Assembly (NCBI GenBank): GCA_039934635.1
Contig: JBDTLT010000002.1
Location: 1 to 64,000 of the forward strand
Source of the DNA: DATLFA01 sp039934635
Lineage (GTDB): Bacteria; Actinomycetota; Acidimicrobiia; Acidimicrobiales; WLNW01
Reading direction: 5' to 3'
Length of the DNA stretch: 64,000 nucleotides
The position numbers and the translations under genes were made by a program. Shown here piece by piece: positions 8,124 through 16,695 of the stretch; positions within the stretch are counted from its first letter, which is position 1; every line of letters begins with the position of its first letter. The notes under the pieces were generated by a model that saw only the letters and a program-made list of their open reading frames with translations, did not search any database and had not been told where the DNA came from.

Positions 8124-8887
8124 TCTTCGGTCTCGACTTCCCGCCGATCAGCCATCTCATCGAGTGGCCCGACATCTTCTTCAAGGACACCGCGTTCGCA
8201 GTGAACAAGGTCGTCCTCATCATGTGGGTTTCGGCCCTGCTCGCCATCATCTTGTTCATCGCCGGCAGCCGCAAGCGCGCCCTGGTGCCATCGGGTGTGC
8301 AAAACGTCGCCGAATCGATCATCGATTTCGTCGACAACTCCATCGTGATGGAGACCATCGGTCCTGACGGTCGCAAGTTCACGCCGTTTCTCACGACGCT
8401 GTTCACGTTCATCCTGTTCTGCAACCTTTGGGAAGTCATCCCGTTCGTGCAGATGCCCGCCAACGCCCGCATGGCCATGCCGATGTTCTTCTCGTTGTTG
8501 GTCTGGGTGATCTTCAACGTCGTGGGCATCGCCAAGCAAGGCTTCTTCCACTACTTCAAGGGCATCATGTTCCCGCCGGGCGTGCCCAAGTTCCTCTACA
8601 TCCTGGTGACGCCCATCGAGTTGGTGTCCACGATCTTCGTCCGACCGCTGTCGCTCGCCGTTCGTCTCTTCGCCAACATGCTCGCCGGCCACTTGGTGCT
8701 CGTCACCTTCGCCGTGATCTCGGCGGCCTTGTGGGTCAAGAGCGTCAACATCGTCATCTTGCCGTTCTCGTTCTTGTTGTTGGTCGCCCTCACGGGGTTC
8801 GAGGTTCTGGTCTCGTTCCTGCAGGCGTTCATCTTCACCATCCTCGCTGCCGTGTACATCGGTGGCGCCATGCATCCAGAGCACTAG
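8120..8887 (+). CDS. atpB: ATP synthase Fo subunit a
   Basis: Protein of 255 residues with five or six transmembrane helices forming the proton half-channels next to the c-ring. The essential arginine is in RPLSLAVRLFANMLAGHLVL. The N-terminus places an outside segment (PPISHLIEWPDIFF) before the first helix. GTG start overlaps the atpI stop by 4 nt. Length and motifs are those of a standard bacterial F-type a subunit. Confidence 0.96.
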   Translation: MIFGLDFPPISHLIEWPDIFFKDTAFAVNKVVLIMWVSALLAIILFIAGSRKRALVPSGVQNVAESIIDFVDNSIVMETIGPDGRKFTPFLTTLFTFILFCNLWEVIPFVQMPANARMAMPMFFSLLVWVIFNVVGIAKQGFFHYFKGIMFPPGVPKFLYILVTPIELVSTIFVRPLSLAVRLFANMLAGHLVLVTFAVISAALWVKSVNIVILPFSFLLLVALTGFEVLVSFLQAFIFTILAAVYIGGAMHPEH

Positions 8888-8896
8888 GAGGAACTT

Positions 8897-9160
8897 TTGT
8901 CTCTGTTACCGATCCTCGCCGAACAAGATCCAGGCGAGCTCGTCAAAGGGCTCACCGCCGTCGGTCGCGGCATCGTCTATGGCGGTGCGGCCATCGGGCC
9001 GGGCATCGGCATCGGCATCGTGGTGGGTAATGCCATCAGTGCCATGGCGCGCCAACCCGAGTCCGCCGGCATGGTCCGTACCACGATGTTCTTGGGCATT
9101 GCGTTCACCGAGGCGCTCGCGCTCTTCGGATTCGTGCTCGCGTTCATCGTTGCGGGCTAG
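8897..9160 (+). CDS. atpE: ATP synthase Fo subunit c
   Basis: Hairpin proteolipid of 87 residues. The first helix has a glycine-rich repeat (GGAAIGPGIGIGIVVGNA), then the polar loop ARQPES, and the second helix contains the proton-carrying glutamate in AFTEALALFGF. The start is TTG 8897 with AGGAGGAA just upstream (8887-8893), giving good spacing; no ATG or GTG is near. The sequence NPxx sodium-binding signature is not apparent, so H+ coupling is expected. Confidence 0.95.
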   Translation: MSLLPILAEQDPGELVKGLTAVGRGIVYGGAAIGPGIGIGIVVGNAISAMARQPESAGMVRTTMFLGIAFTEALALFGFVLAFIVAG

Positions 9161-9170
9161 GAGGTCGATC

Positions 9171-9839
9171 GTGCGCGTACGTGCACTCATCGCCACCGGC
9201 ACCATCGCCTTCGTCTCCGTTCTCGGCCCGGCGGTCACCGCCCATGCCCAGACCGAGACGACGACCAAAGAGGTGTCGCACGAAGCCGAGGAATGCATCG
9301 AAAAGCTCGAGTCCGGCAAAGAAGTCGACGACTGCCACAAGGCTCCGAGCCCGATCCTTCCGGCCAAGAACGAAATCATCTGGGGCGTCATCTCCTTCGC
9401 GGTGCTGGCGGTCGTGTTGATGAAGTTCGCGGTGCCGGCATTGCAAAAGGGCATGGCGGCTCGCAGCGAAAAGGTTCGCACCGATCTCGGGGCGGCCGAA
9501 AAGGCGAAGGCAGATGCCGACACCTTGCTGGCCGACTATCGAGCGCAGCTCGCTGATGCTCGCAACGAGTCCAACCGCATGCTCGAAGAAGCACGCCGGT
9601 CGGCCGATGCGTTGCGGGCCGATCTGCAATCGCGGGCGCAAGCCGAGATTGCCGAACTGCGAACGCGTGCGGCCGCCGATGTCGAGGCAGCAAAGGTGTC
9701 GGCGATCGCCGACCTGCGCGCCGAGGTGGCCAGCCTGGCCATCGGAGCAGCCGAGACCATCGTGCAGCACAGCCTCGATCGCGAGACGCAGGTACAGCTC
9801 GTCGAGAACTACATCAATCAGGTCGGGAGCCGGCAGTAG
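9171..9839 (+). CDS. atpF: ATP synthase Fo subunit b with N-terminal signal-like extension
   Basis: Protein of 222 residues. Residues 68-90 (NEIIWGVISFAVLAVVLMKF) are the usual membrane anchor and residues 95-215 the charged, alanine-rich coiled coil that forms the peripheral stalk. Unusually, an extra N-terminal region precedes the anchor: residues 1-26 look like a signal peptide ending A-H-A, and residues 27-67 would be extracellular and carry Cys42 and Cys55. GTG 9171 has AGGAGG at 9159-9164, 6 nt upstream, so the extension is translated. The gene abuts atpH with no gap. Confidence 0.9.
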   Translation: MRVRALIATGTIAFVSVLGPAVTAHAQTETTTKEVSHEAEECIEKLESGKEVDDCHKAPSPILPAKNEIIWGVISFAVLAVVLMKFAVPALQKGMAARSEKVRTDLGAAEKAKADADTLLADYRAQLADARNESNRMLEEARRSADALRADLQSRAQAEIAELRTRAAADVEAAKVSAIADLRAEVASLAIGAAETIVQHSLDRETQVQLVENYINQVGSRQ

Positions 9840-10367
9840 ATGGCCGACAATCGCATCGACGCATACGCGGACGCGATCTTCGCCGTCGCCGCGGCAGAGG
9901 GTCGACTCGATGACGTCGAAGACGAGCTGTTCCGGTTCGCTCGAGTATTCGAGGGCTCCGAGGAGCTACGCCTCGCACTGACCGACCCGAAGACCCCTGC
10001 CACTCGACGCCAGCAGATCGTCGAAGATCTGCTGCAAGGCAAGGCGTCGGCCACGACGGTGGCGCTCATCTCGATGGTGGTCGGCACCGGTCGCGCTCGC
10101 GACCTGCCGGCAATCATCACCGCACTCGTCGAAAAGAGTGCGAAGGCGTCCAACAAGGCGGTGGCCGAAGCCCGGTCGTCGGTCGCGCTGACCGAAGATC
10201 AACGCCAGCGCCTCGCGGCAGCCCTCGGCAAGGCCACCGGTAAGCAGGTCGAAGTAAAGGTCATTGTCGACCCGCGGGTCATGGGGGGCATCGTCACCCA
10301 GATCGGCGACATCGTCATCGATGGCACCGTGCGGCACCGACTCGAACAACTGCGCAAGGCGTTTTGA
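9840..10367 (+). CDS. atpH: ATP synthase F1 subunit delta
   Basis: Protein of 175 residues linking the peripheral stalk to the top of F1. The N-terminal helical bundle begins with RIDAYADAIFAVAAAEGRLD, and the C-terminal part ends with the family pattern DPRVMGGIVTQIGDIVIDGTVRHRLEQLR. The ATG follows the atpF stop directly. It is a separate delta protein, not the mycobacterial b-delta fusion, although gene order is otherwise mycobacterial. Confidence 0.95.
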   Translation: MADNRIDAYADAIFAVAAAEGRLDDVEDELFRFARVFEGSEELRLALTDPKTPATRRQQIVEDLLQGKASATTVALISMVVGTGRARDLPAIITALVEKSAKASNKAVAEARSSVALTEDQRQRLAAALGKATGKQVEVKVIVDPRVMGGIVTQIGDIVIDGTVRHRLEQLRKAF

Positions 10368-10428
10368 GCGCCGGCATTTTGAGCTTCGTGGTGTTCGCCC
10401 AAATGAAGACTGGTTTCGTAGGAGAGTC

Positions 10429-12051
10429 ATGGCCGAGTTGACCATCAGCACCGCGGATATTGCCGCCGCGCTGCGCAAGAACCTCGAGGGATTCACGCCC
10501 ACTGTCGAGATCACCCAAGTTGGTCGGGTGCTCGAAGTCGGCGACGGCATCGCGCGCGTCTCGGGGCTTCCCGAGGCGGCGGTCAACGAGCTGCTCGAGT
10601 TCGAAGACGGGACGTTGGGCCTCGCGCTCAACCTCGACGAAGAGTCGATCGGCGCCGTGATCCTGGGCGAAGGCAGCCACATCCAAGAGGGCGCGCCCGT
10701 GCTCGCCACCGGCCGCATCTTGTCGGTACCGGTTGGCGACGGCCTCCTCGGTCGCGTCGTGAGCCCGCTGGGCGAGCCGCTCGACGGGCGCGGCCCGTTG
10801 ACCGGCGATGTGCAGCCGCGCCGCATGGAGATCCAGGCGCCGGGCATCACCGGCCGCAAGCCTGTGCACGAGCCGATGCAGACCGGCATCAAGGCCATCG
10901 ATTCGCTCATCCCGATCGGCCGAGGTCAACGCGAGCTGATCATCGGCGACCGCAAGACGGGCAAGACGACGATCGCCATCGACACGATCATCAATCAAAA
11001 GGGCCTGGGGGTGAAGTGCATCTACGTCGCCATCGGGCAAAAAGCCTCGACGGTGGCCAACGCCGTCGCGGTGTTGAAAGAGCACGGCGCCCTCGAATAC
11101 ACGGTCGTCGTGTTGGCGCCCGCCTCTGACCCGGCGCCCTTCAAATACCTCGCCCCCTACGGCGGCTGCGCCATCGGCCAGCACTGGATGGAAAACGGCG
11201 GCCACGCGCTCGTGGTATACGACGACCTCTCCAAGCAGGCCGAGGCCTACCGGCAGATGTCGCTGTTGCTGCGCCGCCCACCGGGTCGCGAGGCGTACCC
11301 CGGCGACGTGTTCTACCTCCACTCCCGCCTACTCGAGCGTGCCGCGAAGCTGAGCGACGAGCGCGGCGCCGGTTCGTTGACGGCCCTGCCGATCATCGAG
11401 ACCAAAGCGGGCGACGTGTCGGCCTACATCCCCACCAACGTGATCTCGATCACCGACGGCCAGATCTACCTGCAGGACGACTTGTTCAAGTCGGGCATCC
11501 GACCCGCGGTCGACGTGGGTATCTCGGTGTCCCGCGTCGGTTCGGCGGCACAGATCAAGGCCATGAAGACGGCAGTGGGCACGCTCAAGTCCGACCTGCA
11601 GCAGTTCCGTGAGCTGCAAGCGTTCGCGGCCTTCGGCTCCGATCTCGATGCGTTGTCCCGCGCGCAACTCGACCGGGGCGTGCGCCTCACCGAGTTGCTC
11701 AAGCAGGGCCTCAACTCGCCGATGCCCGTGCAAGAACAGGTCGTCTCGATCTACGCCGGCACCAACGGCTATCTCGATCCGATCACCGTCGATGACGTTC
11801 GCCGCTTCGAGAACGAACTGATCGAATGGTTCCGCTCGCGTCACGGCGATCTGCTCGATGGCATCGTCAAGACCGGCAACATCGGCGACATGGGCGCGTT
11901 CCAGGCTGCGCTCAAAGGCTTTGCGGCGCAGTTCCAAGCGACGGTGGCCGACGGCAGCGAACCGACGCCCGAGGCACAAGCTGCGGCCCATGAGCGCCTT
12001 GTCGACAGCGACGTGACCTTGCCCGAAGAAGAAATCGAGCGCGAGGACTGA
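10429..12051 (+). CDS. atpA: ATP synthase F1 subunit alpha
   Basis: Protein of 540 residues. The P-loop GDRKTGKTT is at about residues 172-180. The beta-barrel domain (residues about 20-90), nucleotide-binding domain and C-terminal helical domain are all present. The alpha subunit carries a non-catalytic nucleotide site and an arginine finger for the neighbouring beta subunit. ATG 10429 follows AGGAGAG; the frame is open further upstream into atpH but family similarity begins at MAELTIST. The tail of about 30 residues after the core is acidic, as in other actinobacteria. Confidence 0.97.
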   Translation: MAELTISTADIAAALRKNLEGFTPTVEITQVGRVLEVGDGIARVSGLPEAAVNELLEFEDGTLGLALNLDEESIGAVILGEGSHIQEGAPVLATGRILSVPVGDGLLGRVVSPLGEPLDGRGPLTGDVQPRRMEIQAPGITGRKPVHEPMQTGIKAIDSLIPIGRGQRELIIGDRKTGKTTIAIDTIINQKGLGVKCIYVAIGQKASTVANAVAVLKEHGALEYTVVVLAPASDPAPFKYLAPYGGCAIGQHWMENGGHALVVYDDLSKQAEAYRQMSLLLRRPPGREAYPGDVFYLHSRLLERAAKLSDERGAGSLTALPIIETKAGDVSAYIPTNVISITDGQIYLQDDLFKSGIRPAVDVGISVSRVGSAAQIKAMKTAVGTLKSDLQQFRELQAFAAFGSDLDALSRAQLDRGVRLTELLKQGLNSPMPVQEQVVSIYAGTNGYLDPITVDDVRRFENELIEWFRSRHGDLLDGIVKTGNIGDMGAFQAALKGFAAQFQATVADGSEPTPEAQAAAHERLVDSDVTLPEEEIERED

Positions 12052-12058
12052 TCGTTCG

Positions 12059-12988
12059 ATGCCCGGCGGCCAAGAGCGCATCCTTCGCAGACGCATCAAG
12101 AGCGTCCAGTCGACCAAGAAGATCACGCGCGCGATGGAACTCATCGCGGCCACGCGCGTCGTCAAGGCGCAACAGCGTGCCTCGGCGGCTCGGCCCTATA
12201 GCCGTCAGATCACCCAGGTGATCGAGCACCTCGCCGCCGGTGGCACGACCATCGACCACCCACTGCTCAATCAGACCGACGACGTGCAAAAGGTGGCGTT
12301 CGTCGTCATCACGTCCGATCGGGGCATGGCCGGCGCGTACAACTCGTCGGTCATCCGAGCCACCGAGCGCGAACTGATGGCGCATCGCGAGGCCGGCCGC
12401 GACTACGAGTTGATCCTCATCGGGCGCAAGGCCGAGAGCTACTTCCGCTTTCGCCACTACCGCATCGAAGCGTCGTTCACCGGCGTGAGCGATACGCCCA
12501 CCTACGAGAACGCGCGGCAGATCGCCGATCTCGTCGCCGAAAAGTTCATCAGCGGAGAAGTGCAGCGGGTCGAGCTGATCTACACCGAGTTCGTCTCGTT
12601 GGGCAGCCAGCGGGTCGCCGTGCGCCGCTTTCTCCCCCTCGAGAGCACGGCCACCGTCGCCGCCGCCGGCAGCGGTCACGCCGAGCTCGTCGCGGCGGCC
12701 GAATTCGAGCCATCGGCTCCCGGTCTGCTCGCCGCCCTGTTGCCCCGTTATGTCGAAGCCCGGTTGTTCGGCGCGATGTTGGAAGGCGCGGCCTCCGAGC
12801 ACGCCAGCCGCCAGCGCGCCATGAAGGCCGCCACCGACAACGCCGACGAATTGCAAACAAAGCTGACGCGCCAGATGAACCGCGCCCGTCAAGACGCGAT
12901 CACCACCGAGATCATGGAGATCGTCAGCGGTGCCGAAGCCCTTCGCGGCGACGACATCGAGGCGCTCATCGAACTGGCCGAGACGTAG
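12059..12988 (+). CDS. atpG: ATP synthase F1 subunit gamma
   Basis: Protein of 309 residues forming the rotating central shaft. The N-terminal helix has the signature RRRIKSVQSTKKITRAMELIAATR, and the C-terminal helix the pattern MKAATDNADELQTKLTRQMNRARQDAITTEIMEI (split here only by description). The middle Rossmann-like domain contains VVITSDRGMAGAYN. It lies 7 nt after atpA. A C-terminal stretch ALIELAET is usual. Confidence 0.96.
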   Translation: MPGGQERILRRRIKSVQSTKKITRAMELIAATRVVKAQQRASAARPYSRQITQVIEHLAAGGTTIDHPLLNQTDDVQKVAFVVITSDRGMAGAYNSSVIRATERELMAHREAGRDYELILIGRKAESYFRFRHYRIEASFTGVSDTPTYENARQIADLVAEKFISGEVQRVELIYTEFVSLGSQRVAVRRFLPLESTATVAAAGSGHAELVAAAEFEPSAPGLLAALLPRYVEARLFGAMLEGAASEHASRQRAMKAATDNADELQTKLTRQMNRARQDAITTEIMEIVSGAEALRGDDIEALIELAET

Positions 12989-13000
12989 GAGCATCTGCAC

Positions 13001-14422
13001 ATGACCGAAACCACCCTGAAGGAAGGTCACATCGTCGGAATCGCCGGCCCTGTGATCGACGTCGAGTTTCCGCCCGACGCGCTGCCCGACATCAACTTCG
13101 CACTCGAGTTCGAGATCACGATCGAGGGTCGCACCACGGTCATCACGGCAGAGGTGGCCCAGCAGATCGGTGACAGCCGCATCCGCGCCATCGCCATGAA
13201 GCCGACCGACGGGCTCACGCGCGGTGCCATCGTGCGCAACCTCGGCCGCGGCATCCAGGTGCCCGTCGGCGACGCCACCCTCGGCCATGTGTTCAACGTC
13301 ATCGGCGAGCCGCTCGACGTGCCCAGTGTCGACGCGTCGACCTACTGGGAGATCCACCGTCCCGCGCCGCTGTTCGCCGACCTTGCGCCCAAGCGCGTCA
13401 TGTTCGAAACCGGCATCAAGGTCATCGACTTGCTCACGCCGTACGTACAGGGCGGCAAGATCGGTCTGTTCGGTGGCGCCGGCGTCGGCAAGACCGTGCT
13501 CATCACCGAGATGATCCGCCGCGTCGCGCAGAACCACGGTGGTGTGTCCGTGTTCGCCGGTGTAGGCGAGCGCACTCGTGAGGGCACCGACTTGTTCCTC
13601 GAAATGGAAGAGTCGGGCGTGCTCGAACGCGCCGCGCTGGTCTTCGGCCAGATGGACGAACCGCCGGGCGTGCGCCTGCGCATCGCGCTGTCGGCACTGA
13701 CGATGGCCGAATACTTCCGCGACGTGCAGGGCCAGGACGTCTTGTTGTTCATCGACAACATCTTCCGCTTCGTGCAGGCCGGTTCCGAAGTGTCCACGCT
13801 GCTCGGTCGCATGCCTTCGGCGGTGGGTTACCAGCCGACGCTGGCTGACGAGATGGGCGAATTGCAAGAGCGCATCACGTCGGTGCGAGGCAAGTCGATC
13901 ACGTCGTTGCAGGCCGTCTACGTGCCCGCCGACGATTACACCGACCCTGCGCCGTTCACCTCGTTCACGCACTTCGACGGCACCACCGAGTTGTCACGCG
14001 ATATCGCGGCCCTGGGCATCTACCCGGCGGTCGATCCGCTGGCATCGACGTCCACCATCCTTGCGCCCGAGGTCGTCGGCGAGCGCCACTACCGAGTGGC
14101 GCGCCGTGTCCAGGAAATCCTGCAGCGCTACAAGGAACTCCAAGACATCATCGCCATCCTCGGCCTCGACGAGCTTTCCGAAGAGGACAAGATCACGGTG
14201 TCACGCGCCCGCAAGGTGCAGCGATTCCTGTCGCAGCCGATGTACGTCGCCGAGGTGTTCACCGGTCTGCCGGGTATCACCACACCGGTCGACGAGACGG
14301 TCGAGAGCTTCGACATGTTGTGCAGCGGTGAGCTCGACCACTTGCCCGAGCAGGCATTCCTCAACGTGGGTGGCGCGCAAGACGCGATGCGCAAGGCCGC
14401 CGAGCTCGAAAAGAGCGCCTGA
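13001..14422 (+). CDS. atpD: ATP synthase F1 subunit beta
   Basis: Protein of 473 residues bearing the catalytic sites. The P-loop GGAGVGKT is at about residues 157-164, the catalytic glutamate in GERTREG follows, and the Walker B region reads DVLLFIDNIFRF. The ATP synthase signature PAVDPLASTS is present. ATG 13001 follows AGGAGC at 12987-12992. All key residues are intact. Confidence 0.97.
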   Translation: MTETTLKEGHIVGIAGPVIDVEFPPDALPDINFALEFEITIEGRTTVITAEVAQQIGDSRIRAIAMKPTDGLTRGAIVRNLGRGIQVPVGDATLGHVFNVIGEPLDVPSVDASTYWEIHRPAPLFADLAPKRVMFETGIKVIDLLTPYVQGGKIGLFGGAGVGKTVLITEMIRRVAQNHGGVSVFAGVGERTREGTDLFLEMEESGVLERAALVFGQMDEPPGVRLRIALSALTMAEYFRDVQGQDVLLFIDNIFRFVQAGSEVSTLLGRMPSAVGYQPTLADEMGELQERITSVRGKSITSLQAVYVPADDYTDPAPFTSFTHFDGTTELSRDIAALGIYPAVDPLASTSTILAPEVVGERHYRVARRVQEILQRYKELQDIIAILGLDELSEEDKITVSRARKVQRFLSQPMYVAEVFTGLPGITTPVDETVESFDMLCSGELDHLPEQAFLNVGGAQDAMRKAAELEKSA

Positions 14423-14427
14423 CCGCC

Positions 14428-14841
14428 ATGGCGACCATGCAAGTCGAGTTGGTCTCTCCCGAGAGCATCGTGTTCTCGGGAGAAGCGACGATGGTCGTGG
14501 CGCGCACGGTGTCCGGCGAGATCGCGTTCCTTCCCGGTCACGTGCCGTTCGTCGGTGTGCTGTCGGGCAAGAGCCCGGTCAAGATCTTCATGGCTGACGG
14601 CACGACCCGCGTCGTCGCCGTGCACTCGGGCTTTGTCGAGGTGTCGCACAACACGGTGACGATCCTCTCCGATGTCGCCGAACTAGCCGACGCGATCGAC
14701 GTGCCCCGCGCGCAAGCGGCCAAGGACCGCGCCGAGACAGCGGTGCGCGATAACCCGGACGATCTCGACGTGCAGTCCGCGCTGTTGCGGGCGAACCTGC
14801 GGCTGATGGTCGGCGCCGGCACCCCGGCCGCGGCGCACTAA
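14428..14841 (+). CDS. atpC: ATP synthase F1 subunit epsilon
   Basis: Protein of 137 residues: an N-terminal beta-sandwich (residues 1-85, with the LVSPESIVFSGEA opening and PGHVPFVGVL loop) and a C-terminal helical hairpin that can inhibit ATPase activity. It is the last gene of the operon and ends only 4 nt before the convergent PPK2 gene, so any terminator must lie inside that gene. Confidence 0.94.
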   Translation: MATMQVELVSPESIVFSGEATMVVARTVSGEIAFLPGHVPFVGVLSGKSPVKIFMADGTTRVVAVHSGFVEVSHNTVTILSDVAELADAIDVPRAQAAKDRAETAVRDNPDDLDVQSALLRANLRLMVGAGTPAAAH

Positions 14842-14844
14842 CGC

Positions 14845-15669
14845 TCACTCGACGACGAGGCCCGCGAGGTCTTCCTCGGCCGGTGGGTGGCGCAACTCGA
14901 GTCCGCGCAGCGTGTCGACGAGCACCTGTGACACGACGAGGTTGCGATACCAGTTGCGATCGGCGGGCACCGCATACCAGGGTGCACCTTTGGTCGAGGT
15001 CTTGGTGAGCATGTCCTCGAAGGCCGCCGCGTACTCGTCCCACAGCTTGCGTTCGCCCAAGTCGTCACGGGAGAACTTCCAGCGTTTGGCGGGGTCGTCG
15101 ATGCGCTCTTGCAGGCGCACCTTTTGCTCTTCCTTGGACACGTGCAGGAAGAACTTCAAGATGGTCGTGCCTTCGTCGACCAACATCTGCTCGAAGTAGC
15201 GAATGTGGTCGTAGCGCTTGGACCACCGCTCTCGCGGAACGAGGTCGTGGACCCGGACGACCAGCACGTCCTCGTAGTGCGAGCGGTTGAAGATCGCGAT
15301 CTCGCCCGAGCGGGGCAATCGCGCATGAATGCGCCACAGGTAGTCGTGGCCGAGTTCTTCGTCGGTCGGGCGTTTGAACGACGCGACCTTGACCCCTTGC
15401 GGGTTGACGCCCTCGAAGACCGACCGGATGGTGCCGTCCTTGCCGCAGGCGTCGACACCCTGCAGGATGACCAACACCTTGTGGCGTCCGTCGGCGTAGA
15501 GCAGTTCCTGCAAGGCCTCGAGCTCTTTGGCGAGCTGCGCGCAGGCCGTCTGCCCGTCTTTCTTCTGCACGCCGTTGGTGCCGGCGGGATCGAGCTTGTC
15601 GAGGCGCACCTTGGCCCCTGGTGCCATGCGATATTCGGTGGTGTCGACGAACCGGTCCTTGTCGCTCAT
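14845..15669 (-). CDS. ppk2: Polyphosphate kinase 2 family phosphotransferase
   Basis: Protein of 274 residues. The P-loop is GVDACGKDGT (residues 71-80), and the Walker B-like region contains IAIFNRSHYEDVLVVRVH, the PPK2 signature. A charged lid (HVSKEEQKVRLQERIDDPAKRWKFS) follows. These enzymes move phosphate between polyphosphate and (d)NMP or NDP; a single domain of this size fits the nucleotide-phosphorylating classes, but AMP versus ADP preference cannot be read. Its 3' end meets atpC, and it is divergent from the next gene. ATG 15669 is favoured by a -10 hexamer. Confidence 0.9.
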   Translation of the reverse strand: MSDKDRFVDTTEYRMAPGAKVRLDKLDPAGTNGVQKKDGQTACAQLAKELEALQELLYADGRHKVLVILQGVDACGKDGTIRSVFEGVNPQGVKVASFKRPTDEELGHDYLWRIHARLPRSGEIAIFNRSHYEDVLVVRVHDLVPRERWSKRYDHIRYFEQMLVDEGTTILKFFLHVSKEEQKVRLQERIDDPAKRWKFSRDDLGERKLWDEYAAAFEDMLTKTSTKGAPWYAVPADRNWYRNLVVSQVLVDTLRGLELRHPPAEEDLAGLVVE

Positions 15670-15676
15670 GACGGGC

Positions 15677-15682
15677 ACGGTA
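15677..15682 (-). promoter_or_regulatory. -10 element of ppk2, leaderless type
   Basis: On the minus strand TACCGT ends 7 nt before the ATG of ppk2, with no ribosome site between. Confidence 0.45.
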
Positions 15683-15795
15683 TCGCCGGGCCTGCGTGTC
15701 TGCCAGGGGTCACCCAAAAGCCTTGAATTCGCCGCCGGATGGGCCGATGAAGTCAGGAACCGAGTCTCGTAGCCGTATCCGCAAGAGGAACGCCC

Positions 15796-16647
15796 GTGCA
15801 TCCGCAAAATCCGCAGAATGCTCAGCCCGAACTGATGCTCTTCGGCGCCGCTTTGGCCACTGTGAACAGGGTGGTTCAAGTCGCCGGGGGGCCGCTGGCG
15901 AGCATCGTCGAGCAGGCACAACCGTCCCCGGGTCTTCTGCGGGCTCTGTCCGACGAGTTGCAGCGGGCGGTGGCCAAACCGAAATCGGTGGCGCACCCGG
16001 AGCTGGTCGACCCCGACATCTACTGGCAGCGGTCGCTCTGGCCGCAGGCGTCGGCCGTGGTGAAGGCGGCCCGCACGCTGCTCGTCGAGGTGGCGGGCGA
16101 GCTCCAACCGACGATCCCGGCGGCCGAGACGGAGATGCAGGCCTGGTTGAACTGGCGGGCCTATGAGACCCAACAACAGCGCGCCGCGGACCCCGACCAC
16201 GTGCGCAACCTCATCGTGGATGAGATCGCCGCACGGTGCGAAGAGCTGCATCACATCGCCGAGATGGTCGGCGTGCTGCGTCCGCCGCTCGATGCCATCG
16301 AGCGACTGCAGAGCGAGCTCGACGACCGCCGCCGCAAGGAGGCGATCAACGACCTCAAGAAGTCGAAGTCCGACTACGAACGCCAGAACAGCGGTATCGA
16401 AGCCCGCGTGCTGCGACAGCACTGGGAGGACACCTTCGAACAACGTGTGGCGATTCGCGACGCCGAGCTGCGAGCCACGCTGCCGTGGCGCCATCAGGAT
16501 CTCGTCATCGACGCGCACCGCAAGCTGCGCCTTGCGCTCGCTCGCGACATCGACGACATGATCGAAGATCTCACGCGCCCCATCCTCGTGATCGGTGAGC
16601 GCCTCGTGCAGATGTACGACCATCTGGTGACCGCTCCCGTCAGCTGA
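15796..16647 (+). CDS. Unassigned soluble helical protein
   Basis: Protein of 283 residues from GTG 15796, preceded by GAGGAAC. The sequence is predicted to be mostly helical, with a central charged stretch (ELDDRRRKEAINDLKKSKSDYERQNSG) suggesting a coiled coil. Conserved-looking aromatic/Arg patterns include VDPDIYWQRSLWPQA and TLPWRHQDLVIDAHRKLRLALARDIDD. There is no signal peptide or membrane segment. It is divergent from ppk2 with a 126-bp gap. I recognise no family. Confidence 0.75.
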   Translation: MHPQNPQNAQPELMLFGAALATVNRVVQVAGGPLASIVEQAQPSPGLLRALSDELQRAVAKPKSVAHPELVDPDIYWQRSLWPQASAVVKAARTLLVEVAGELQPTIPAAETEMQAWLNWRAYETQQQRAADPDHVRNLIVDEIAARCEELHHIAEMVGVLRPPLDAIERLQSELDDRRRKEAINDLKKSKSDYERQNSGIEARVLRQHWEDTFEQRVAIRDAELRATLPWRHQDLVIDAHRKLRLALARDIDDMIEDLTRPILVIGERLVQMYDHLVTAPVS

Positions 16648-16683
16648 ACGCGCGAGCGGCGTTGATGGCTGGCTCGGTCTGGC

Positions 16684-16689
16684 TATGTT
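16684..16689 (+). promoter_or_regulatory. -10 element of the SDR gene, leaderless type
   Basis: TATGTT ends 6 nt before ATG 16696; no ribosome site is present. Confidence 0.5.
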
Positions 16690-16695
16690 TCGTGC

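Noticed and set aside
11912..13972. 686-residue open frame on the minus strand opposite atpA/atpG/atpD
   Set aside because: It lies opposite three intact ATP synthase genes, is rich in Arg/His/Asp typical of antisense frames in high-G+C DNA and has no recognisable motif.
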